A stretch of DNA of 28,804 nucleotides. It comes from Aureococcus anophagefferens (taxonomy: Eukaryota; Sar; Pelagophyceae; Pelagomonadales; Pelagomonadaceae). The notes below the pieces were generated by a model. That model was not told the DNA's origin and made no database searches. It saw nothing but the letters and a program-made list of their open reading frames with translations. The first letter of the stretch is position 1, and each line of letters starts with the position of its first letter. Made by a program: the position numbers and the translations under genes. The stretch covers positions 933,719 through 962,522 of the forward strand of contig NW_008705575.1 in assembly GCF_000186865.1 (NCBI RefSeq), written 5' to 3'. Shown piece after piece: positions 16,778 through 24,585 of the stretch.

Positions 16778-17887
16778 ATGCACGCGTCGCTGCTCCTCCT
16801 CCTCCTGGCGCCCGCGTCGTTCGCCCTCAACAAGCACGTGGCCATCGTCACGGGCGGCACGCGCGGCATCGGCAAGGGCATCGCCGAGGCGCTCGCGTCG
16901 CAGAGCTTCGACCTGCTCCTGACCTACAACAGCGACGCCGACGCGGCGGCGGCGACGGCGGCGGAAATCACGGAGGCCTACGGCTGCGCCGTCGAGTGCG
17001 TCGGCGGCGACGTCAGCCAGCCCGCGACGCGCGACGCGATCTTCGCCAAGTTCGACGAGGCCTTCAAAGCGACGCACGCGCTCGGCGCCGTCGTCCACAA
17101 CGCGGGCCAGTACGTCGGCGTCACGTCGTCCAACGCCGACGGCATCGGGCCGTCGCCCCAGCTCGGCTTCGGCGACGGCTCGCTGCTCGGCGACGACGGC
17201 GCGCCGGACCTGGGCGTCATGCACTACTACCAGCGCATGTACGGCGCTGTGTGCAAATCAAATCTTCAACACGACTTCAATGTGCGCGTATTCGAACGGT
17301 TTGGACCAGAGTCTTTCGCTGTGCTTCGAGAACTCGCGAGAGCAATCGATTCGTCCAAAAATCAGCCGAATCGACTTCGATTTGACCGAGCTAGAGAATT
17401 CTGAAGTTTGGCCCCGACGTCCCAGCTCACTGGTTGATTTCCCCACAGGTACGGCGACGCCTACGTCGACCTCTGCGAGCGGGGCCTCGCGCGCATGGGC
17501 GAGGGCGGCGGGTCGCTCGTCGGCATCTCGTCGCCCGGCTGCACGCTGACCTACAAGGCGAACCTCGGCTACGACATGCCCGGGTCGGGCAAGTGCGTCA
17601 TGGAGTACGCCATGCGCCTCTTCGCGCTCCGCGCCGCGAAGAAGAACGTCAACTGCAACGTCGTCATCCCCGGCGTGACGACGTCGGACGCGTGGGGCAA
17701 GCTCGCGGACGCGCGCGGCGCGGACGTCGACGAGATGGTCGGCGGCATCGCCGGGCGCATCGCGCCCATGGGCTCCATGGCGCCGCGCGCCGTCGGCGAC
17801 GGCGTCGCGTTCCTCTGCTCGCCCGCGGGCCGCGCGGTCACGGGCGTGAGCCTCCCCGTGGACAACGGCGTCCACCTCAAGACGTGA
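16778..17887 (+). CDS. Short-chain dehydrogenase, FabL/enoyl-reductase-like active site, with signal peptide
   Basis: Exons 16778-17238 and 17449-17887 give 299 residues. MHASLLLLLLAPASFAL is a signal peptide directly followed by the Rossmann fold: TGGTRGIG (NAD(P) binding), VVHNAGQ (NAG motif) and C-terminal VTGVSLPVDNGVHL. The usual YxxxK is absent; instead YDMPGSGK gives Tyr-x6-Lys, the spacing of FabI/FabL enoyl-ACP reductases. With the classical N-terminal glycine motif, it is closest in pattern to FabL. A plastid or endomembrane reductase acting on acyl or other enoyl/keto substrates is likely; the substrate is inference. The intron is an introner element between MHYYQR and MYGDAY; retention adds about 60 foreign residues and a stop at about 17403. 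Confidence 0.85.
17247..17448 (-). mobile_element. Divergent introner element (202 bp), forming intron 17239-17448
   Basis: Flanked by perfect GTACGGCG copies (17239-17246 and 17449-17456). Ends CTGTGTGCAAATC and, inverted, CTGTGGGGAAATC match at 11 of 13. The ends differ from the GGGCAGC type, but the body still holds TCGTCCAAAAATCAGCCGAA and CTTCAATGTG in the same orientation as copy 2. It is a GT-AG intron. Confidence 0.88.
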
Positions 17888-17933
17888 GCCGCCGGCGCGC
17901 GTGGCTAAGCTCCGAGACTCGGAGGCCGGGCGG

Positions 17934-18668
17934 TTAGACGGGGCTCCGCGGGTCGCCGGGCGCCGCGTCGCCGGAGGGCGTCACGGCGACGACCGCGGGC
18001 GTCCGCTTCGTCGAGAGGCGGCGCATGACGGGCTTGCCGTAGTCGTCGCAGGCCGTGCACCAGATGATGCCCGTGAGGCCGAGGCTCTCCGCGGCCCAGA
18101 ACGCGTAGCCCCAATTCACGCCCGCGACGTGTTTGCCCGCGACCATCGCGAGCACGGCCCCGAAGCCGAAGAAGCCCGCGAAGAGCGGCACGTAGACGGC
18201 GCCGCCGAAGCCGCCGCGGTCCTCGCCGAGGCGCAGCAGGCACCGGAAGTGGTAGAGGCCGCCCACGCACATGAGGCACACGAAGCAGTTGTGGAGCTTC
18301 TCCTGCCACGTCACCGTGAAGGTCACGAAGCCGCCGAAGCCCACGAGCATGGCCACCAGACTCGCGAAGGACCGCACGGCGAGCTTCTCCGCCGTCGCGT
18401 CGCCGCCGGAGGCGCAGTGCCGCTCGAGGTACGCGATGCCGTGCCGCTCCCAGAGGTGCATGATGGGCCACTGGAACGACGCCGCGAGGAGGCCCGTCGC
18501 GGGCGCGCTCGAGATGTAGTGGCTCACGGACTTGCCGACGCCCGTCGGGTCCGGCCCGCGCACGGCGAAGCCGGCCCTGGCCAGGAGCGGCAGGGTCCAG
18601 AGGTAGAGCGTCGGCAGCACGCAGGCGAAGAGGCTCAGGGCCGGCCGCACGTTGTACCAGCGGAGCAT
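17934..18668 (-). CDS. Six-TM membrane protein, possibly Frag1/DRAM/Sfk1 family
   Basis: 244 residues. Hydrophobic segments occur near residues 10-30, 57-73, 99-120, 128-147, 158-180 and 186-206, ending in a short cytosolic tail with MRRLSTKRTP. Patterns such as SHYISSAPATG after the first helix, TWQEKLHN before the fourth, and GYAFWAAESLGL in the last fit the Frag1/DRAM/Sfk1 family, whose members act in lysosomal/autophagy membranes or in GPI-lipid remodelling. The match is by eye and weak, so an unrelated six-TM protein is possible. It is convergent with the SDR gene (46 bp) and divergent from the MYND gene, with tandem repeats in between. Confidence 0.75.
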   Translation of the reverse strand: MLRWYNVRPALSLFACVLPTLYLWTLPLLARAGFAVRGPDPTGVGKSVSHYISSAPATGLLAASFQWPIMHLWERHGIAYLERHCASGGDATAEKLAVRSFASLVAMLVGFGGFVTFTVTWQEKLHNCFVCLMCVGGLYHFRCLLRLGEDRGGFGGAVYVPLFAGFFGFGAVLAMVAGKHVAGVNWGYAFWAAESLGLTGIIWCTACDDYGKPVMRRLSTKRTPAVVAVTPSGDAAPGDPRSPV

Positions 18669-18733
18669 GGTCGCGGCGGTCAGCGGCGCGCACGGAGAAC
18701 GCTGCCCATCACTTCCTCCGGACGCCAGTGGCG

Positions 18734-18807
18734 GGCATTCCAGCTGATAACGCTGCCCATCTCGCAGGCATTCCAGCTGATAACGCTGCTCATCTCGCAG
18801 GCATTCC
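18734..18807. repeat. 33-bp tandem repeat in a divergent promoter region
   Basis: Two full units (18734-18766 and 18767-18799), differing at one base, begin GGCATTCCAGCTGATAACGC and end CATCTCGCA; a third begins at 18800 (GGCATTCC). A partial related stretch AACGCTGCCCATC precedes at about 18700. The array sits 66-140 bp upstream of the DRAM-like start and about 160 bp from the MYND start. Confidence 0.9.
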
Positions 18808-18966
18808 TATAGGTGCAACTTCGCCTCGGACCCTCTCCTTGAACCAACAGTGCAGCAGCCTCTAAGTTTTGGAGAGAGCGAGTTTGCGCGCGCTCGCGAC
18901 GCCGTCGTCGATCAGCTTTTGGTGCGAGCACTTACAGCGCGACACGACAACAACCCAAAGAACCCC

Positions 18967-19869
18967 ATGGCCACGACGAGCCAGAAGCGCCAGGCCATGG
19001 AGGCGCTCGTGGAGCGCTACGCGGCCTCGCGGGAGGACGCGGAGATGGACGTCGTCGAGACGTTCCCCGCCGCCGCGGCGACGGACGACAAGCGCGCCCG
19101 GACCGTGACGCCGCGCAAGGGCCCGACCTGCGCCTTCTGCGCGCAGCCCGGCGCGACGCGGCGCTGCGGCCGCTGCAAGGCCGTCAACTACTGCAGTCCC
19201 GGGTGCCAAAGGGAGCACTGGAGGGCGCACAAGGACACCTGCGCGCCGCACGCGACCTTCGTGCCGTCCGCGGGCAAGTCGCTGGAGCTGCAGATCGCGG
19301 CGCTCTACGGGGAGGTCGACCGGTGCCTCGGAGGCGCGGGCCTGCCGGCCGTGGCGCCCGCGTGGACGGCGGACCGCGTCGAGGCGCTCGCGGACCGCGT
19401 CTTCCTGCCGCTCCTGCGCATCGCGCCGCCGGACCTCGAGGACGGCACGCCGACGGACGGCTTCGGCGTCGGCCTGCGGACCCTGGGGCTGCTGGTTTTA
19501 CGGACGGGCGCGCGACCTTCTCCGACGCTGGTCGACGCGATCGCCGCGCACACGTTCACGGAGGCGCAGGCCGAGGACCCGGCGTCCTACGCCGTCGCGC
19601 TGGCGCGCCTCGGGCCGAACCCCTTCCCCGCGGGCCACGACCTCCGGGGGCCGCGCGACGACGACGGAGCGACGCTGCTGGAGCTGCTCCGGTTCCGGAG
19701 CGGCGCCGACCGCCGCTGGCCCGCCGAGGACGCGCTGGGCCTCGGGTCCCTCGGCGAGGGCACCGTCGAGCTCGCCGAGTCGCTGTTGCGCCAGTTCGCG
19801 GGCGTCCAGGAGCCGTGCCCCTGCGGCGCCGTGGACAAGTTCCCCCTCGAGGGCGCGGTGTGGCGGTAG
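18967..19869 (+). CDS. MYND zinc-finger protein
   Basis: 300 residues from ATG 18967 (CCCCATGGCC). The MYND finger lies at about residues 55-93: CAFCAQPGATRRCGRC, then YCSPGCQREHWRAHKDTC, with all eight Cys/His ligands. It is preceded by an Ala/Arg-rich region with a basic patch (DKRARTVTPRKG). The rest (about 100-300) is an alpha-helical, Leu/Ala-rich domain with no family I recognise; it ends with CPCGAVDKFPLEGAVWR. MYND fingers usually mediate protein binding to proline-rich peptides; no SET domain is present, so it is not a SMYD methyltransferase. It is convergent with the helicase gene, 53 bp apart. Confidence 0.8.
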   Translation: MATTSQKRQAMEALVERYAASREDAEMDVVETFPAAAATDDKRARTVTPRKGPTCAFCAQPGATRRCGRCKAVNYCSPGCQREHWRAHKDTCAPHATFVPSAGKSLELQIAALYGEVDRCLGGAGLPAVAPAWTADRVEALADRVFLPLLRIAPPDLEDGTPTDGFGVGLRTLGLLVLRTGARPSPTLVDAIAAHTFTEAQAEDPASYAVALARLGPNPFPAGHDLRGPRDDDGATLLELLRFRSGADRRWPAEDALGLGSLGEGTVELAESLLRQFAGVQEPCPCGAVDKFPLEGAVWR

Positions 19870-19922
19870 TAAGCCTCGCACGCGTAGACCTCGCCATGCC
19901 GCGCGCGCCGAGGCTCGAAAGC

Positions 19923-22463
19923 TTACAGGTATCTATGCGACGACGGCGTCGTCTTCTTCTTGCGGTCGCCGCGGACGTCCAGGAGCCGCTTCCGGCCGTC
20001 GGGGATCTCGTCGAGGAAGCGGCTCGGGTCCGCGTCGCGTTTCACGCCCCAGGTCAGGCGCGTCGCCGCCTTCGTGAGCACGAGGGCCTCCTTCGCGCGC
20101 GTCATGGCCACGTAGAGCAACCGCCTCTCCTCGTCGAGCGCCGCCGCGAGGTCCGCGCCGCTCTTCTCCGCCGTCGCGTAGTAGTGGGGGATGAGGCCCT
20201 CCTCGCAGCCGGCGACGACGACGACGTCGAACTCGAGGCCCTTGGACGCGTGGATCGTCATGAGCTTGACGTTGGTCCGCGCCTCGTCGTCGGCGTCCAA
20301 ACCGTCCTGGTCCTGGACGAGCGCGACCTGGTCGAGGAAGTCGACGAGCTGGGTCGCGTCGTAGGGAGCGGCGAGGTTCGCCAGTTCCCGCAAATTCCGC
20401 CAGCGCTCGGCGCCGTCCGTCGACTCGTGGCGGACCCAGTCCTCGTAGCCCGTCTCGCGCAACACCTCCAGGAGGAACCAGGGCATGGACCCGCGCGCGG
20501 GGCCCGCCGCGTCGTCCGCCGCTCCGGACGCGGAGCAGTCCTCGGCCCGCGTCGCGTTCAGCCGGTCCACGAGGTCCGCGAAGGCGACCAGCCCCTTGGC
20601 CGCGCGCGTCGACACGGTCGTCGCGTTTCGGCACGCGCCGAGCAGCGTCGAGTTCCGGGCGCGCGCCTCGGCCCGGAGCTTCTCGAGGCTTTTGGCGCCG
20701 ACGGCGCGCCCCGGGGGCACGTTGACGACGCGCTCGAAGGCGCCGTCGTCGTCGTGGGCCAACAACTTGAGGTACGCGAGGCAGTCCCGGATCTCGCGCC
20801 GGTCGAAGAAGCCCCGCGCGTGGAGCAGCTGGTGCGGCACGCCCGCGCGGACGAGCTCGCGCTCGACGCCCCGCGACTGCGCGTTCGTTCGATAGAGCAC
20901 GGCGACGGTCTTGGGCTTCTTGCGCGATACAGTCGCCCGCGCGCACACATCCGCGATCCACCGCGCCTCCGCGTCCTGGTCGTCGAGCGAGACGACGGCC
21001 GGCGGCAGCGCCTTCGCGTCGGCGCGGCCCTCGAGCTCGATGGCGTCGCGGTTCCGCGTCGTCGCGGAGACCAGGGCCGTCGCCGCGGAGAGGATGGGCT
21101 GGACGGACCGGTAGTTCTTCTCGAGCTTGTAGCGGTCGGCGGCGAAGTCGCGGTCGTATTTCGCCTGGTTCTCGTAGTCCGCGCCGCGCCAGCCGTAGAT
21201 GGCCTGGTCGCTGTCGCCGACGACGAAGACGGAGCTCTTTTCCTCGTCGGCCGCCGCGAGCAGCCGGAGCACCTCGTACTGGACGCCGTTCGTGTCCTGG
21301 AACTCGTCGACCAACAGGTGCTTCCACCGGTTCCGGTACTTGGCGCGCGCCGCGTCGGACCCCTGGAGCAGCCGCGCGGTCAGGCCCAGCATGTCGTCGA
21401 AGTCGACGGCGTTCCGCCGCTCGAGCTCGGCCTCGTAGAGCGCGAAGACCCGGGCCGTGACGCCGTCGCAGCCCGCGTGGCCCGACCGCGCCAGCTCGCC
21501 GTAGCGGGCCGCGTCGAGCCCCGCGTTCTTCGCCGCGGAGATGCGGCTCTGGACGGCGGCGGGCTTGACCTTGCCCTTGTCCCAGCCGAGGCCGACGGGC
21601 GGCTTCTCGGACACGCACTGGCCGCAGAGCTTGATCATCGCCGCCTGGTCGTAGACGGCGAAGCCCCGGCGGATGGCGCTGCCGGGCACGTCCTCGACGT
21701 CTTCCCGCAATACCGTGAGGCAGACGCGGTGGAACGTGCCGACGGAGATGCCGCCGCCCGCGGCGGGGCCGACCTCCTCCGCGATGCGCTCCCGCAGCTC
21801 GTTGGCCGCGCGGTTCGTGAAGGTCAGCGCCAGGACCGAGCCCGCGTCCTCGCCCAGGGACGCCACGAGGTGCGCGACGCGCCGCGTGAGCACGCGCGTC
21901 TTTCCGGTGCCGGGCCCGGCGACGACGCGGACGGGGCCGAAGCCGCAGTCCACCGCGGCGGCCTGCTGCGCGTTGAGCGTCACGGGCGGCGCGCGCGGCG
22001 GCGCCGGTCGCGGCGCGGCGGCGGCGCCGGGCATGCGCTTCGCGTCGAGGATCGCGTGGCGCTGGTCGCGCGTCTTCTGCAGGTGGCACGGCCGGCACAG
22101 CGCCTGCAAATTTTCTAGACTGTCGGACCCGTTCAGCGCCACGGGCACGACGTGGTCGACCTCGTGGTCCGGCGGCAGGAGGCAGCCGCAGGCGGCGCAC
22201 TCGTACTTCTGGCGGAACGCGACCTCCTTCCTCAGCTTCGACGGCAGGCTCCGGCGCGAGGCTCCTTCCTCAACTTCGACGACGCTCGCGGCGGCGGCCG
22301 CCGCGGCCTCGGCGGCGCGCGAGAAGAGGATCGTCGACGCGCGCGGCGACGCGAAGCGCCGCGGGAGCGGCGCTAGGAGCGGCGCGCGCGCGCCCCGCAC
22401 GGCGAGGCCGCGCGCGGCGCGCAGGAGCATGAGATAGGTCGTTATGAAGCGCAGCCACCACAT
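19923..22463 (-). CDS. HNH nuclease-UvrD/PcrA-type helicase fusion, probably organelle-targeted
   Basis: 846 residues from ATG 22463. Residues 1-60 are hydrophobic then Arg/Ala/Ser-rich (MWWLRFITTYLMLLRAARG), fitting an organelle presequence. Residues 88-130 are a complete HNH fold: CAACG and CRPC zinc pairs, EVDHVVPV, ENLQALC and CH. An Ala/Pro linker leads to an SF1A helicase: Walker A AGPGTGKT (about 182-189), motif Ia LTFTNRAA, motif II LLVDEFQDTN, motif III VVGDSDQAIYGWRG, motif IV YKLEKNYRS, motif V TIHASKGLEFD, motif VI RLLYVAMTRAKEAL. All helicase motifs are intact. UvrD/PcrA helicases unwind DNA in repair and replication; the HNH would add cutting. The bacterial-type helicase suggests organellar or transferred ancestry. 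The fusion is read from one continuous frame without introns. Confidence 0.9.
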   Translation of the reverse strand: MWWLRFITTYLMLLRAARGLAVRGARAPLLAPLPRRFASPRASTILFSRAAEAAAAAAASVVEVEEGASRRSLPSKLRKEVAFRQKYECAACGCLLPPDHEVDHVVPVALNGSDSLENLQALCRPCHLQKTRDQRHAILDAKRMPGAAAAPRPAPPRAPPVTLNAQQAAAVDCGFGPVRVVAGPGTGKTRVLTRRVAHLVASLGEDAGSVLALTFTNRAANELRERIAEEVGPAAGGGISVGTFHRVCLTVLREDVEDVPGSAIRRGFAVYDQAAMIKLCGQCVSEKPPVGLGWDKGKVKPAAVQSRISAAKNAGLDAARYGELARSGHAGCDGVTARVFALYEAELERRNAVDFDDMLGLTARLLQGSDAARAKYRNRWKHLLVDEFQDTNGVQYEVLRLLAAADEEKSSVFVVGDSDQAIYGWRGADYENQAKYDRDFAADRYKLEKNYRSVQPILSAATALVSATTRNRDAIELEGRADAKALPPAVVSLDDQDAEARWIADVCARATVSRKKPKTVAVLYRTNAQSRGVERELVRAGVPHQLLHARGFFDRREIRDCLAYLKLLAHDDDGAFERVVNVPPGRAVGAKSLEKLRAEARARNSTLLGACRNATTVSTRAAKGLVAFADLVDRLNATRAEDCSASGAADDAAGPARGSMPWFLLEVLRETGYEDWVRHESTDGAERWRNLRELANLAAPYDATQLVDFLDQVALVQDQDGLDADDEARTNVKLMTIHASKGLEFDVVVVAGCEEGLIPHYYATAEKSGADLAAALDEERRLLYVAMTRAKEALVLTKAATRLTWGVKRDADPSRFLDEIPDGRKRLLDVRGDRKKKTTPSSHRYL

Positions 22464-22753
22464 GTAGGGCGCTCGCGCGCGCCGAACGGCGCCGGCGCGC
22501 GTACCGGAGCGTCGGTGCGCCTCGCGGAGCACCGGATGGCGTCGGCGCGCGGCGCGGCCGCCGCTTTACGAGCCGCGGAAGGCGCGGCCCGACGCGGAGG
22601 CTGTGGCAAGATGCTGTGGCAAGACCTCTTGAGAGGTCGATCGAGCATCCAGCGATGCCGCACAGCTGCACCTGAGCCGCACAGCTCGCTCGACGACTGC
22701 GGACGCTGCGTATCGATTATAGACAGACCTCGGGCAGCCGCCGCGCTGCAGGA
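22464..22753. promoter_or_regulatory. Divergent promoter region with duplicated GCTGTGGCAAGA and a small hairpin
   Basis: The 290 bp lie between the helicase and La-related starts. GCTGTGGCAAGA occurs twice in tandem (22600-22611 and 22613-22624), followed directly by GACCTCT-TG-AGAGGTC (22623-22638), a 7-bp stem. The same GCTGTGGCA motif occurs in two other divergent promoter regions. Confidence 0.4.
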
Positions 22754-24447
22754 ATGGCGACGACGACGACGGCGGCGGAGCAGGTCGAGAAGTACCTCGC
22801 CGAGGAGGCGGCCCGGGCCGAGGCGTCGCCGCCCCCCGGCGACAGCCCCGGCGACGACTCCGGCGACGCGTCGCCGGGCAGGGAGGCGAAGAAGCGGTCG
22901 CGGCACCTGGCGTCGATCCGGCGCCAGGTGAGCTACTACCTGAGCGACGAGAACCTGCTCAAGGGCGACGCCTTCGTGCTGCGCGAGCTGCGGGCGTCGC
23001 CGGACGGCCTCAGCGTCGGCCTCGACGTCGTCTGCGACTTCAAGAAAATGCGCAAGCTGCTGGCGGGGTGCGACGCCTTCGCCCTCGTGCGCGAGGCGCT
23101 CGACGAGGCGCCGGGCACGACCATCGTCGCCGTCGAGGAGGGCGACGAGGGCGCGGCGCCGCGGCTCTGCCGCGTGTGCCCGCTGCCCGAGGACATCGTC
23201 GCGCTCGTCGACGCGGCCGCGGAGCGCGACGGCGCCGCGACGCGCACGGTCGAAGTCCGCAACGTGAAGCGCGGCGCCGACGCCGCGAGCCTGGAGAAGA
23301 CTTTTGCCGCCGTGGGCGCCGTCGAGGACGTCTCGCTGGCCGAGGACGAGCGGGGCAAGCCGACGGCGGCGATCCGCTTCGCCGAGGAGCTCGGCGCCAT
23401 CCGCGCCGTCGAGGAGCTCAACGACGCCGACAACTGGCGCTTCGGTTTGAGCGTGGCGCTCGCCTCGGGCAAGTCGTCGGACGCCGCGCGGCGCGACGCG
23501 AAGCTGCCGGTTTTGCGGAAAGAGCCGCCGAGGCCCGCGGAGGGCGACCGCAAGCCCGCGCCGTCGCCCGCGGCAATCGCCGCGCAGAAGAAGAAGGAGG
23601 CCGAGGAGAAGCGCCGGGCCGAGGAGCAGGCGCTGCGCGACGCGGAGCCGCCGATCCCCGAGGGCCGCGCGCGCGGCAAGTTGGTCTACTTCAAGGAGGG
23701 CAAGTACGGCTTCATCCGCCCCAACGACGGCACGAAGAAGGAGGACAACGCCTTCTTCGCGCTTTCCGAGCTGACGCCGAAGAACCTGGCCACGAAGCTG
23801 AAGATCGGCGACTACCTCGAGTACGCGCCGGAGGCGGCGGAGAAGCCCAAGGCGCGCGACGTCCGCCGCGCGCCGCGGCCGCCGAAAAAGAAGAAGAAGG
23901 CCAGGGACGACGAGGAGGCGCGCGCGCCGTCGCCGCCGCCGGCGCCGGCCGAGCCCGTGTCCGCGCTCGAGGCCTTGGCGCTCGACGTCGAGAGCCGCGC
24001 GCCGCCGAAGGACGGAGAGGAACCGGCGGACCCGGGCGCGCGGCCGGACCGGCTCCTGGGCTACGGCCGGCGGAGCCTGAACCTCAAGCCGAAAACCAAG
24101 GTCGGCGACGACGAGCCACCGACCTACGGGCCGTCGAAGATCGCCAAGGGCCCGGACCAGGGCAGCAAAAGAGAGCGAAATTCCCGACTTCAAAGGCTCA
24201 TATCTCGGCCGTTTTCCACTCGTTTCGGCTGATTTTTGGACGAGCGATCATCTCTCGGAACGGTCTCGAAGCGTAGATGCTTTTCCCGGAACGCGCGCGC
24301 GCGGAACACTCACGTTGACGCGACGTTGAATCACCCTTTTGCTGCCCAGGCCCGGACGGCACGCCGGGCTTCGCGCGCGCGCGGACGCCCAAGCCGACGA
24401 ACTTCAAAATCGACGCCGCGGAGTTCGTCCCCTCCTTCCTCGGCTGA
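22754..24447 (+). CDS. La-related protein with RRM, cold-shock domain and C-terminal PAM2-like motif
   Basis: Exons 22754-24149 and 24350-24447 give 497 residues. The La motif is at about 52-125 (IRRQVSYYLSDENLLKGDAF), an RRM at 164-236 (TVEVRNVKRGADAASLEKTF ... PTAAIRFAEELGAIRAVEEL), a Lys/Glu/Ala helix at 275-297, and a cold-shock domain at 306-361 (GKLVYFKEGKYGFIRP). The last exon ends NFKIDAAEFVPSFLG, a PAM2-like motif for the MLLE domain of poly(A)-binding protein. This suggests an mRNA-binding protein acting in translation or mRNA stability with PABP; the set La-RRM-CSD-PAM2 differs from the standard LARP1/4/6/7 plans. The intron is an introner element with a GC donor; reading through gives a truncated end without PAM2. 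Confidence 0.88.
24158..24349 (+). mobile_element. Introner element, copy 3 (192 bp), forming intron 24150-24349
   Basis: Flanked by perfect GCCCGGAC copies (24150-24157 and 24350-24357). Ends GGGCAGCAAAAGAG and CTTTTGCTGCCC are inverted. The body is close to copy 1 (8050-8233) throughout, including GGCTGATTTTTGGACGAGCG and the (GC)n run, in the same orientation. The intron is GC-AG and removal leaves an intact GGC codon at the join. Confidence 0.93.
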
Positions 24448-24585
24448 CCCCGCTTTTGCAGCGCGCGCCCGTAACCTGAGTTTAGCGTTTTCTTTTTTTG
24501 GCGAGGAGCGTTCTTTGGCTCGCCGCCGAGCCGCTCAGACTCTCGCGTAGGCGCGCTTTTTTACCCCCGCGGGCGAGGCCGCGCG

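Noticed and set aside
18734..18807. Repeat array considered as CRISPR
   Set aside because: The units are contiguous tandem copies without unique spacers, in eukaryotic DNA.
19203..22118. Very long plus-strand open frame over the MYND and helicase genes
   Set aside because: It is an antisense/out-of-frame shadow: Arg/Ala/Gly-rich with no motifs, while the opposite strand carries a complete helicase.
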